The notes under the pieces were generated by a model. That model was given only the letters and a program-made list of their open reading frames with translations, was not told the DNA's origin and made no database searches. DNA of 58,340 nucleotides from CAZLCK01 sp964558235 (GTDB taxonomy: Bacteria; Actinomycetota; Coriobacteriia; Coriobacteriales; CADBOM01), in assembly GCA_964558235.1 (NCBI GenBank), contig CAZLCK010000003.1:1-58340 (forward strand), given 5' to 3'. Positions within the stretch are counted from its first letter, which is position 1. Each line of letters starts with the position of its first letter. The translations under genes were made by a program, and so were the position numbers. Shown piece after piece: positions 40,205 through 48,850 of the stretch.

Positions 40205-41350
40205 ATGACAAAGGTTAACAGTAAGTCTTTATTCAGGGGAGTGTTTGCATCTATTGTAGTGTGTGTAGTGGCACTGTCATTAGTTGGATGTTCTTCAAGT
40301 CAAAATGATACAGAAGTATCTGATGGTACCAAGACCATCATCGATGCTTACGGAAGAGAAGTCACCGTTGCAAATGATGTTAATAGGGTTGCTACAATAG
40401 GAAGTGGTGCAAGATTTGTAGTCTATGCTGGTGGAGCAGAGGGAGTCTCTAAGCTCGTTGCAGTTACAGAGATGGAGACCTCTCCAAGTCCAACCCGACC
40501 ATACTCCATAGCCTATGCAGATGAGTTTGCCGATCTTGTGTCAACGTCAAATGGTAATCACATTTTAGATACCAATGTCAACAGCGAACTGCTCTTAAGT
40601 ATCTCTCCAGATGTGATAATTTCCTCTCGCAGTGCTCAGGAGTGCGATGATCTTCAAAACGAAATTGGAATTCCTGTAATCGGAATTTATTACGATGGTG
40701 AGAGTAGTCTATTTGATGAGACTGTCTACACTTCGATTTTGAGCGTAGGCCAGGCTATAGGAACTGAAGATCATGCTGAGAGCGTTGTAGAGGCTCTTCA
40801 AGGTTGGCAGGCTGATCTCCAGGAGCGCACTGACAGTATTCCCGAGGATGAGCGCGTAACATGTTATTTTGGAGCTATCAATTACAGAGGTGCTAAGTCT
40901 TTTGCTGGAACTTATGCAAACTATGAGCCAGCCGAGATAGTTAATGCAATCAATGTAGCTGACGAAACGGGCGCTGACGGTGCAATCGATATCGATCTAG
41001 AGCAGCTCGGCGTTTGGGACCCTGAGTATATCTTTCTAAATACTGCCAATATGGATTTAATGCGCGAAGATTATGCATCATTAAGCAGTTTTTTTGACCA
41101 ATTGAGCGCTTTTCAGAATGGAAACTTATATTCTCAACCATCTATCACCATGAATGGAACAAATATTGAGATGGGTGTTTGCAATGCATATTTCGTTGGA
41201 TCGGTTATCTACCCACAATACTTTGCCGATCTAGATATGAGTGAAGTTTATAGCGAGATTCTATCGATTATGTTAGATGTCGATTATTATCCGATTTTAC
41301 AAAGTCAGGGTTTGGATTTTGTACAGTTAGATATCTCTCAATTTGAGTAG
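40205..41350 (+). CDS. ABC transporter substrate-binding lipoprotein (iron-complex/cobalamin type)
   Basis: This 381-residue lipoprotein has a signal sequence and lipobox LVGC (Cys29). The mature protein is a FecB/BtuF-type (class III) binding protein: TIIDAYGREVTVANDVNRVATIG at the N-terminus, LLLSISPDVIISS in the middle and DPEYIFLNTANMD in the second lobe, joined by the long linker helix. It would deliver a chelated metal or corrinoid to the permease encoded next. The ligand cannot be deduced. The terminal AYFVGSVIYPQYF segment resembles that of archaeal and clostridial metal-complex binding proteins. It is followed by permease, ATPase and a methyltransferase gene in one direction. Confidence 0.88.
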   Translation: MTKVNSKSLFRGVFASIVVCVVALSLVGCSSSQNDTEVSDGTKTIIDAYGREVTVANDVNRVATIGSGARFVVYAGGAEGVSKLVAVTEMETSPSPTRPYSIAYADEFADLVSTSNGNHILDTNVNSELLLSISPDVIISSRSAQECDDLQNEIGIPVIGIYYDGESSLFDETVYTSILSVGQAIGTEDHAESVVEALQGWQADLQERTDSIPEDERVTCYFGAINYRGAKSFAGTYANYEPAEIVNAINVADETGADGAIDIDLEQLGVWDPEYIFLNTANMDLMREDYASLSSFFDQLSAFQNGNLYSQPSITMNGTNIEMGVCNAYFVGSVIYPQYFADLDMSEVYSEILSIMLDVDYYPILQSQGLDFVQLDISQFE

Positions 41351-41371
41351 AGATTTTGATTAACGCTATCA

Positions 41372-41405
41372 AGTGAAGTATCGACAACAGTGAAGTATCG
41401 ACAAT
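41372..41405. repeat. 17-bp tandem duplication
   Basis: AGTGAAGTATCGACAAC (41372-41388) is followed by AGTGAAGTATCGACAAT (41389-41405), differing in the last base only. It lies between the binding-protein and permease genes. Confidence 0.9.
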
Positions 41406-41421
41406 AATAGGGAATAAAAAG

Positions 41422-42488
41422 TTGCAACCCAATCAACTACCAAAAAAGCCGCGTCAAAAGCGTAACGTAGCACTGCAAGATCAGACACATTCCACTACCG
41501 ATGCCTATCTTGAATATGTTGGTGTCAAGCGTTTGATTGTTCTGATTAGTGCGGTGGTTTTAGTAGTCGTAATGCTTTGGTCACTTTCGATCGGTTCAAG
41601 TTCGATGAGCTTGCCAGAGCTGATTAGTGCGCTATTTGGGTTTAGCGACGAATATGACCAGATTGTCGTATGGAACTTACGCATGCCAAGGATTTTGACC
41701 GCCCTTATTGGTGGAGTGGCACTTGCACTCTCTGGTTGTGTTTTTCAGTCCACGCTTAGAAATCCACTCGCGTCGGCGTCCACACTTGGCGTTGCTCAGG
41801 GTGCGGCAATGGGCGCTTCGATTGCGATCATTTTTTTAGGAGCAGGCACTCAGGCTGTTTACGAGGGCACTCAGACGACTTCAAATCCCTATATGACAGT
41901 CGTTTTTGCATTTTTAGGCGCAATGATTTCAACCCTTGTGATCTTAGGTCTGTCAAAGCTTCGAGAGATGACTCCACAGTCAATCGTTTTAGCGGGTGTT
42001 GCTATGTCCGCTCTTTTTAGCGGAGCTACGACTTTAATTCAATATTTTGCAGATGACTCTCAAGTTGCTGCCGTTGTTTTTTGGACCTTTGGCGACCTTA
42101 GCGGGGTTAATTATCAAGAGATCGCCATCATGGGTGTTATCGCAGTTGCTTCATCGATCTTTTTCTTCAAAAATCGTTGGAATTTCAACGCCTTAGAGAC
42201 CGGTGAGGTTTCTGCGCACTCGCTAGGTGTAGACGTGAAGCGTGTTCGCCTAACAGGCATGATCGTTGCTTCTGCTGCAGCCTCCTGTGTTATAGCGTTT
42301 TGTGGAATTATCAACTTTGTTGGACTTGTAGCTCCACATGTTATGAGACGCTTTATCGGCTCGGATTATCGTTATCTTTTGGTAGCAAGTGCATTTGCTG
42401 GCGCAATACTTCTTATGGCGAGCGATATTATCGCTCACGTGGTTCTAGCTCCTTTGATCTTGCCAATTAGTGCAATTACAGCCTTTGT
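41422..42488 (+). CDS. FecCD-family ABC permease (3' end lost in gap)
   Basis: About 355 residues are visible before the gap; the last part, normally ending in a GIPVFLYLL-type motif, is missing. Signatures of the FecCD/BtuC family are RMPRILTALIGGVALALSGCVFQSTLRNPLASASTLGVAQGAAMG, the central hydrophobic helices and the ATPase-contacting GLVAPHVMRRFIG. Family members have ten helices per subunit and act as homodimers. The start is TTG 41422 with GGGA upstream; a hydrophilic 35-residue tail (KPRQKRNVALQDQ) precedes the first helix. Apparent continuity with the ATPase across the gap is an artefact of the 100-N placeholder. Confidence 0.88.
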
Positions 42489-42588
42489 NNNNNNNNNNNN
42501 NNNNNNNNNNNNNNNNNNNNNNNNNNNNNNNNNNNNNNNNNNNNNNNNNNNNNNNNNNNNNNNNNNNNNNNNNNNNNNNNNNNNNNNN
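42489..42588. other. Assembly gap (100 N) between permease and ATPase
   Basis: Fixed-length placeholder. It removes the permease 3' end. Confidence 0.99.
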
Positions 42589-42609
42589 GGCATTAAGGAG
42601 ATTTGTTCG

Positions 42610-43362
42610 ATGATTGTCGCTAAAAACGTTCATTATTCTTATGTTTCAGATGTCAAAGTTTTAGATGGCATAGATCTTGAGATCATGCCCGGAACATTTT
42701 TGGCGATTCTGGGAGTTAATGGATGCGGTAAATCTACATTAATGTCTTGCTTAGCTGGAATTATGCGTCCAGATACAGGGACGATTGAGCTGGACGGGGA
42801 GGATCTGTTTTCGATTCCAAGATCTGTGCGTGCTACCAAGCTTACTTTTGTCCCGCAGCATTTTCATGCCAATGCAATGACCGTCTATGATACGGTTTTG
42901 CTTGGCAGAAGGCCTTTGATGGATGGATCTCCAACTCAACAAGATTTTGATAGCGTCGAAAAAATATTGAGCGACATGGGATTAGAGCACTTGGCGCTAC
43001 GCTATGTTGATGAGTTATCGGGCGGAGAGTTTCAAAAGACAATTCTTGCTCGAGCTTTAGCTCAAAATGCCAATACGCTTTTATTTGACGAACCTACAAA
43101 CAATTTGGATTTGGCCAACCAACATGATGTTTTAGCGATTATTTCTAAGCTTGCTCATGAGAGTAATTTGGCAATTGCAGCGGTTCTTCACGACATCAAT
43201 TTAGCGCTTAGGTATTGCGACAAATTTTTGCTTCTAAAAGGTGGAAAGCCATATGCGTATGGATCGGACGATGTTGTCGATGAGCGTTCTATAATGGCCG
43301 TCTATGATATACCCTCTGATATTATCGAGCACAATGGGAATAGACTTGTTATTCCAAGGTAG
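42610..43362 (+). CDS. ABC transporter ATP-binding protein (iron-complex/cobalamin type)
   Basis: This 250-residue ATPase has Walker A GVNGCGKST, the Q-loop FVPQHFHANAMT, the ABC signature LSGGEFQKTILARAL, Walker B TLLFDEPTNNLD and the switch His in AVLHDINLALRYCDKF. It is of the FepC/BtuD/FhuC kind, and the C-terminal KGGKPYAYGSDDVV and IPSDIIEHNGNRLVIPR are typical. The start ATG 42610 has AAGGAG 9 nt upstream. It energises uptake through the neighbouring permease. The methyltransferase gene starts 20 bp downstream. Confidence 0.95.
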   Translation: MIVAKNVHYSYVSDVKVLDGIDLEIMPGTFLAILGVNGCGKSTLMSCLAGIMRPDTGTIELDGEDLFSIPRSVRATKLTFVPQHFHANAMTVYDTVLLGRRPLMDGSPTQQDFDSVEKILSDMGLEHLALRYVDELSGGEFQKTILARALAQNANTLLFDEPTNNLDLANQHDVLAIISKLAHESNLAIAAVLHDINLALRYCDKFLLLKGGKPYAYGSDDVVDERSIMAVYDIPSDIIEHNGNRLVIPR

Positions 43363-43382
43363 GGGGTTTAAAGGACTGAAAG

Positions 43383-44624
43383 ATGGCTAACAAACAGGGA
43401 AATTCATATAAAGTAGCGGCCTATTTTGATTTTCGTGCAGATGGTTGGGACGACCATCATTGCGATGAATCGCCAGTTCAGGGCGCTGTTGTAGCTATCG
43501 CGGGTATTCGCGAAGGTTCACGCGTTTTGGATTTAGGATGTGGCACCGGTGTTATGATCGACCACTATCTCGATGCTGATTGTGACGAAGTAATCGGTGT
43601 CGATGTTTCAAAGCGCATGATTGAAATTGCAGATGAAAAATTTGCAGATGAGTCTAGAGTACATTTTGTTTGTGCAGATGCTCTAGATTTCGACGATGAC
43701 AAACCTTTCGATGCTGTTGTTATCTACAATGCTTATCCGCACTTTTTAGAAAAATGGTCGTTAGTGCAAAAAGTTGCATCTTTACTTAAACCGGCTGGTC
43801 GTTTTGTAATTGCCCATTCTACATCCAAAGAAGTGATTAATGAGCGCCATTGTGATGTTCCTGTAGAGATTAAAACTGAGCTTACTTCGGCTTTAGAGGC
43901 TTCAAAAGAGTGGGAGCCATTCTTTGATATAGATTGTTTAGTAGATTGCCCTAGCTTTTATTGTATCGCTGGACAGCTTCGCCAATGTGAAGAAGAGGTA
44001 TCTTGCGGTTTTTATCTCAACGTAAAAAAGCCTATGGATAGTGCCGATGGCAGGCGCATGCTACATAGAATGAATGGTGGACATCATGCTGAGCTTTCAA
44101 AGTGGAGCTTGGCTTATCTCGATGTTGAAGATGACTACGATGTTTTGGATTTAGGGTGCGGCGGAGGAGCAAACTTAAACAGATTGTTGTCGATGTGTCC
44201 CGATGGAACTGTTACAGGTTTGGACTATTCCGAAACTAGCGTTGAGGTCTCACAGGATACGAATGCTACTGCAATTGCTGAAGGTAAGTGCGATGTTGTT
44301 TTAGGCGATGTAGCCGATTTGCCATTCGAAGATGAATCTTTCGATGCAATCACTGCATTTGAAACTATCTATTTTTGGCCAGATATCAATAAGGCTTTAA
44401 GTGAGGCATACAGGGTTTTACGCCACGGCGGTGAGATCATGATATGTAATGAAGCCGATGGAGATATCGACAAGGCCGAAAAGTGGACAAGCATCATTCC
44501 TGATATGACAGTCTATGATTCTAGTCAGATTTCACAGTTGTTAGCCGATGCAGGCTTTAGTGATATTGTGATATACAGACACCATACCCAAGGCTGGCTT
44601 GCTGTTATTGCTGTTAAAGAGTAG
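43383..44624 (+). CDS. Tandem class I SAM-dependent methyltransferase (two catalytic domains)
   Basis: This 413-residue protein has two complete Rossmann methyltransferase domains in one chain. In domain 1, motif I RVLDLGCGTGVMIDHYL is centred on residues 50-56, followed by VIGVDVSKRMIEIA and DAVVIYNAYPHFLEKW; in domain 2, motif I VLDLGCGGGANL begins near residue 254 with TGLDYSETSVEVS and DAITAFETIYFWPD. Domain 1 ends with a Cys-containing stretch (CLVDCPSFYCIAGQLRQCEEE). It directly follows the importer ATPase, as in the metal-importer loci of some anaerobes. The likely role is methylation of, or release of metal from, an imported chelate, but this is inference. It is cytosolic, without signal or membrane segments. 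Confidence 0.82.
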   Translation: MANKQGNSYKVAAYFDFRADGWDDHHCDESPVQGAVVAIAGIREGSRVLDLGCGTGVMIDHYLDADCDEVIGVDVSKRMIEIADEKFADESRVHFVCADALDFDDDKPFDAVVIYNAYPHFLEKWSLVQKVASLLKPAGRFVIAHSTSKEVINERHCDVPVEIKTELTSALEASKEWEPFFDIDCLVDCPSFYCIAGQLRQCEEEVSCGFYLNVKKPMDSADGRRMLHRMNGGHHAELSKWSLAYLDVEDDYDVLDLGCGGGANLNRLLSMCPDGTVTGLDYSETSVEVSQDTNATAIAEGKCDVVLGDVADLPFEDESFDAITAFETIYFWPDINKALSEAYRVLRHGGEIMICNEADGDIDKAEKWTSIIPDMTVYDSSQISQLLADAGFSDIVIYRHHTQGWLAVIAVKE

Positions 44625-44700
44625 GTTTTGTACATTTCAATATTTTTTCGTTGTTTGAAATTTAAGTAAGATGTAGAATATTTGAACAAGTAAATAATAA

Positions 44701-44719
44701 TTCTGAAATTATTTCAGAA
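44701..44719. promoter_or_regulatory. Perfect hairpin directly before the ribosome site of the next gene
   Basis: TTCTGAAA-TTA-TTTCAGAA forms an 8-bp perfect stem (44701-44708 and 44712-44719) overlapping the upstream edge of the SD GAAGAAGG. It could hold the ribosome site in a structured context or serve as an operator. Confidence 0.45.
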
Positions 44720-44731
44720 GAAGGTCGCCAA

Positions 44732-45655
44732 ATGAAACCACCAAAACGCACTATGGCGCTCGCTGCTTTAGCTACATCTACATTTGTAAATGTCCCTCAA
44801 GCTTTTGCTCTGGGGGAGTCTAGTACTGTTAGCGCTTCATCGAATATAGATATAGTTTTTCCTCTAACAGCTGCAGGTGCATGTGTCGTTGCAATTGGGG
44901 CTTGTATCGGATTTGGTATTAAATCACGTCAACTGAAGCGTCTTGAAATAGAGTTTTACAATTACAAGATGGATTATGGCTTTAAGAGCATAAAAGAATT
45001 GGGTGCTAGTGAGCCTAAAGACTCTATTCCTCATTATGCGATTGTCAATAACCGTGAACGCGATGTGGCATCGGATGGTGCACGTAAAGTTGTGTCTGCC
45101 AGCGCAGATGCCACACGATCTGGTGCTGTTCGTGTAGAGCCATCTAAAAATGTAAGAGAGTCTGCATCTGCCTTGGGATCTGCACTTGCTTCAGAGTCTG
45201 CAGCTGCTTTAAAGTCTGCACCCGCTTCATACAATCCAAAGCATGCTAAAGTGATGACAGATAGTTCGATACCAGTTGTTTCTAATGAAAAAAGGGCTGC
45301 AACATATGTACCACGTCATGCAGCTCAAAGCACAGGAGTAAGTCGTTCAACAAGTGCAAAGTATTCGATTGATCCATCACATTTTGCTTCAAAGCAAAAC
45401 CAAGCTATTCAATCACCTGCAGCTACGGGTGAATTTTTGGCAACTTTGGAAAATAATTTCTCCGATATCTTGGGCCTTTCCTATAGCTATACTAGTACCG
45501 CTGGATTGCACGATGTTATCGAACTTCAATATCCAGCGAATACTTCAACTCAAGTATCGTATGGATCGAATCGTTCTAAAGCGGTTAATATAAGATTCTC
45601 TGAAAAGTACAGCTTTGGTAAGGCTGCAATCCTAGCAGCAATTCCTCTGATATAG
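44732..45655 (+). CDS. Membrane-anchored protein of unknown function with Ala/Ser repeats
   Basis: I do not recognise this 307-residue protein. It has a signal-like start (about 1-27, ending in QAFA), a membrane segment (about 43-66) and a basic KSRQLKR just after it, so the long C-terminal part is probably cytosolic. A short charged helix (LEIEFYNYKMDYGFKSIKEL) follows. Residues about 115-170 are low-complexity, with repeats of the form SASALGSALASESAAALKSA. The last 85 residues look folded (GEFLATLENNFSDILGLSYSY). It is encoded 107 bp after the methyltransferase, with its own hairpin upstream, so membership of that operon is uncertain. Stress or envelope function is possible but unsupported. 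Confidence 0.7.
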   Translation: MKPPKRTMALAALATSTFVNVPQAFALGESSTVSASSNIDIVFPLTAAGACVVAIGACIGFGIKSRQLKRLEIEFYNYKMDYGFKSIKELGASEPKDSIPHYAIVNNRERDVASDGARKVVSASADATRSGAVRVEPSKNVRESASALGSALASESAAALKSAPASYNPKHAKVMTDSSIPVVSNEKRAATYVPRHAAQSTGVSRSTSAKYSIDPSHFASKQNQAIQSPAATGEFLATLENNFSDILGLSYSYTSTAGLHDVIELQYPANTSTQVSYGSNRSKAVNIRFSEKYSFGKAAILAAIPLI

Positions 45656-45709
45656 CCACCTTGCTGTTATCGTGTTATCGGTTGTCTTGTTTGTACTCAC
45701 TTGTGTGTC

Positions 45710-45777
45710 ATCCATTTTGCCACGCAGGAATTTTGGGTTGTTAATCCATTCTGATACGTAGGAATCTCAAGCTGCTA
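45710..45777. repeat. 34-bp tandem repeat, two copies
   Basis: The units at 45710 and 45744 share ATCCATT-TG--ACG-AGGAAT-T---G-TG-TA. They fill the spacer between two convergent genes. The motif ATCCATTCG also occurs twice near murJ (2735, 2753). Confidence 0.8.
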
Positions 45778-45785
45778 ATGTTAGT

Positions 45786-47318
45786 TCACTGCGCATATTT
45801 TTTAGCGGCGTTTAATCTCGCTAGACAATCTGCACGATTTAAAAGCGCAATAGAGCCAAATAGCGGGGGAGAAACCTGCGTTCCGGTAATTGCTACTCTA
45901 GCAACTTGAAAGACCTTTTTAGGCTTTATATCAAGCTTTTCTGGAATAGCTCTCAAAGATGTTTCAATCGACTCTTCTTTCCAGATAAGGCTCTCATCAG
46001 CTAAGGCATTTTCAATCTCATTAATAATCTCTAAAGTGTTTTCTTTAGCTAAAACCTTGTCGATAGACTTTTCATCCAAATCGATATCTGAACCACTAAA
46101 GAGAAACTTAATCATCTCTGGGAGCTCTTTTAGAGTCTTGATGCGCTCAGCAACCAATGGATAGATCGCTTCGTACCAATCTCTGTTGTTTGCAATGTTA
46201 CTTTTAGTATCTTGAGAGGGATCAAGCGTAAGACCAGCATCTACTAAAAATGGGGTAGCACGATCAATAAATTCAGCAGCACCCATCTCCTTGATGTAGA
46301 CGCTGTTAACCCACTGAAGTTTAGTTTCGTCAAAAACTGCCGAACTCTTATTGATTCTGTCGAGAGAGAAATGTTCAAATAACGTCTTTGTGTCAAAAAT
46401 AGTAGTCTTATCATCTAGCGACCAGCCAAGAAGTGCTAGGTAGTTAAGCATCGCTTCTGGCAAATATCCCTCATCGCGAAATGCTTGCACAGAGGTTGCG
46501 CCATGTCGCTTGGAGAGCCTCTTGCCATCTGATCCTAGAATCATAGAGAGGTGAGCAAAGGTCGGGATCTTCATTCCAAGTGCTTCATAGACTATGATCT
46601 GGCGTGGTGTATTCGAAAGATGATCATCGCCTCTAACGATATGAGTAATGCCCATCAAAGCGTCATCTACAGCGGTTGTGAAATTGTATGTTGGAGTGCC
46701 ATCGCTTCTCATGATAATAAAATCGTCGATAACGTTGGCCGAGAAGACGCACTCACCATATACCTCGTCGTGAAAGACGATATCTCCGCGATCTAGTGGA
46801 ACTTTTACTCTCCAAACATGGCTTTCACCATTAGCTATACGCTGTGCAGCCTCTTTGGGATCAATTGAACGACATGTTCGATCATATCCTGTATATCCAG
46901 CGGTTTTCTGGTTAGCTTCGCGCTTAGCAGCAAGTTCTTCAGCGCTACAAAAACATGGATAAACAGTGCTATCCTTTTTCATCTTTTCTAACGTTTGCTG
47001 ATAGATTTCAAGTCGTTGAGTTTGAAAGTATGGACCAGCAGGGCCAGCAATTTCAGGGCCTTCGTCCCAATCAATCCCTAGCCATCTTAAAGCATCTAGA
47101 ATCGCATCTGTGTTTTCTTTAGTAGAGCGCTCAGGGTCGGTATCATCGATGCGCAGGATAAATGATCCTCCATTCGATCTTGCAAAGGCCCAGTTATAAA
47201 TTGCAGTGCGAACTCCGCCGATGTGAAGTTGCCCAGTTGGTGAGGGCGCAAATCTTACGCGCACACGACCATCTGAATAGCTAGCAAGATCTAAACTAGA
47301 CTCATTATTGTTTTGCAT
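45786..47318 (-). CDS. gltX: Glutamyl-tRNA synthetase
   Basis: This class I synthetase charges tRNA-Glu (and, in bacteria without GlnRS, also tRNA-Gln). The start ATG 47318 has GAGAGGA 6 nt upstream and gives 510 residues; an upstream in-frame ATG would overlap the ATP-grasp gene further. Signatures are RFAPSPTGQLHIGGVRTA (HIGH equivalent), NPDDTDPERS-like IDDTDPERSTKENT, YPCFCSAEEL, GDDHLSNTPRQI and GSDGKRLSKRHGATSV (KMSKS equivalent). The anticodon-binding helical part is complete. The start overlaps the upstream ATP-grasp stop by 14 bp, so the ligase operon and gltX are coupled. Confidence 0.97.
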   Translation of the reverse strand: MQNNNESSLDLASYSDGRVRVRFAPSPTGQLHIGGVRTAIYNWAFARSNGGSFILRIDDTDPERSTKENTDAILDALRWLGIDWDEGPEIAGPAGPYFQTQRLEIYQQTLEKMKKDSTVYPCFCSAEELAAKREANQKTAGYTGYDRTCRSIDPKEAAQRIANGESHVWRVKVPLDRGDIVFHDEVYGECVFSANVIDDFIIMRSDGTPTYNFTTAVDDALMGITHIVRGDDHLSNTPRQIIVYEALGMKIPTFAHLSMILGSDGKRLSKRHGATSVQAFRDEGYLPEAMLNYLALLGWSLDDKTTIFDTKTLFEHFSLDRINKSSAVFDETKLQWVNSVYIKEMGAAEFIDRATPFLVDAGLTLDPSQDTKSNIANNRDWYEAIYPLVAERIKTLKELPEMIKFLFSGSDIDLDEKSIDKVLAKENTLEIINEIENALADESLIWKEESIETSLRAIPEKLDIKPKKVFQVARVAITGTQVSPPLFGSIALLNRADCLARLNAAKKYAQ

Positions 47319-48843
47319 CAATGTTCCTCTCACGGATATCCCCGATATTTTCAAACTCAGATCTGTCTCCAACTAAAAACGTCGGAACAGTTATTCCACC
47401 AGCATAACCTACGATTATTCCAGCTCGGCCGGCTCTGTTGAACAGCCCACCAAGCTTCCCTGCATAATTGTAGAATCCAATCAGATTATTCCAAGGTTCT
47501 AATGGTTCGTTGGCAGGATATGGCATGCAATTTAGTGTTGGAAATTGCTCGCAATATCTTTGAATAATTGTTTTTGTACCAACACGTTCAGAGATTATCT
47601 TCTCCCATTGATCTTGAGTCTGATCACGACCTGCAAAAACTCCGCTTGACCCGTATCTATCTGATGGCTTTACAATCCACGCATCCTTGTCTTTGATGAT
47701 CTCATCGATGTCAACTTCATCAGGTGTTAAAAAAGCAGTAAATGGAATATGTTTTTTAATAAAGTCACGCTCGTTTTCGCTCAAAATATCACTTGTCATC
47801 TTATGATGAAGGACTTGATAGATCTGCTTGCAGTGAGCAATTTGTGTTTTAAAACCACCAATCAGGCAGACCTCGTGGCGCTCAAATGCCTGGATTAGAG
47901 CCTTTGCTCCGATGGTTTCATCTTTGCTTGCATTGCCTGAGATAGCATCTATGATTTCAGAAGTTACTGCACGACGATATATAACATCGATCTTCTGTCC
48001 ATCTCTTGTATAGAGTCCAGACCCTGCCCATGTAGCCTTTTCACATTGCAAAGCCAACTCTTCAGAACTATCTACATAAATAATCTCATGCATCCATGCA
48101 ATTACCGTGCGCATGCCTGCTTTTTCAAAGCGTCTTACAAATTCCTTAAACTCCTGATAAGACGAGCTATGTTCAAAATCAACAATCGCCAAAAGAGGAT
48201 CATCGACCTTAGAATCGTACTCTGAGTAGATTGAGATCAGCGCATCGACCCAGCCATCAAAAAGCTCTTGGGGGCGGAGTCTGTATTTTTTATTCATAGA
48301 TTTAAAGGTTTGAGTAAGGCAAAGTGAATTTGCAGACTCGCGATCCTCATTCATTGCAGAGGAACCGTCGGTGTTAAATTCACAAAAATAAAAGTCACCA
48401 TTTTGCTCATTTAAAAAGATGTCGAATCTCCCAATTGGAATATCACAAGAATATCCAGTTGGGGTCATAATTAGTTTTTCGAGTTGCTCATCAAATTTAA
48501 AAAGCGCCCTATAACTGGGATTATCCATATATTGAGCAATAACTTTTTGCAAAATCTTATAAGTGGTTTGTTGAATCTGATCGATATGCTTCATCATCTG
48601 TGCATCGACTAGCTTTGGAACATATCCAATGCGGATAATCTCGCCTTTGTATATAGCAGTCGATGAGAGCATATAATCCCAGCAGGTCTTTTTGCCTTCT
48701 TCATCCCCGTTTAACTCGTTCATGCAATCTATCCACTCTTGTTCTAAGTTAGGCATATTGAACGAGGAGTTGGTTTTAGCTTTGCTACTTTGTGAAATAT
48801 GATTTTTTGAAGCAGACGAGTTATCAAAATTCTCGTTTTGCAT
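47305..48843 (-). CDS. ATP-grasp amide ligase, glutathionylspermidine synthase-like
   Basis: This 512-residue protein resembles the synthetase domain of glutathionylspermidine synthases and related ATP-grasp ligases. FCEFNTDGSSAMNEDRE (near residue 150) is the family's metal and ATP site, and WIVKPSDRYGSSGVFAG carries the ATP-grasp lysine and glycine loop, with VPTFLVGDRS near the C-terminus. There is no amidase domain. The first 35 residues are Ser/Asn-rich. I took ATG 48843, with GGTGA 7 nt upstream; a TTG at 48864 is an alternative. It lies between glutamate-cysteine ligase and gltX, so it may add an amine or amino acid to gamma-Glu-Cys. The substrate is unknown. Confidence 0.75.
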   Translation of the reverse strand: MQNENFDNSSASKNHISQSSKAKTNSSFNMPNLEQEWIDCMNELNGDEEGKKTCWDYMLSSTAIYKGEIIRIGYVPKLVDAQMMKHIDQIQQTTYKILQKVIAQYMDNPSYRALFKFDEQLEKLIMTPTGYSCDIPIGRFDIFLNEQNGDFYFCEFNTDGSSAMNEDRESANSLCLTQTFKSMNKKYRLRPQELFDGWVDALISIYSEYDSKVDDPLLAIVDFEHSSSYQEFKEFVRRFEKAGMRTVIAWMHEIIYVDSSEELALQCEKATWAGSGLYTRDGQKIDVIYRRAVTSEIIDAISGNASKDETIGAKALIQAFERHEVCLIGGFKTQIAHCKQIYQVLHHKMTSDILSENERDFIKKHIPFTAFLTPDEVDIDEIIKDKDAWIVKPSDRYGSSGVFAGRDQTQDQWEKIISERVGTKTIIQRYCEQFPTLNCMPYPANEPLEPWNNLIGFYNYAGKLGGLFNRAGRAGIIVGYAGGITVPTFLVGDRSEFENIGDIRERNIDAKQ

Positions 48844-48850
48844 AAAAAAG

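Noticed and set aside
41422..43362. A single reading frame covering permease and ATPase as one fusion protein
   Set aside because: The frame only stays open because the 100-N gap is arbitrary. The ATPase has its own SD and ATG at 42610, and the permease lacks its C-terminal end.
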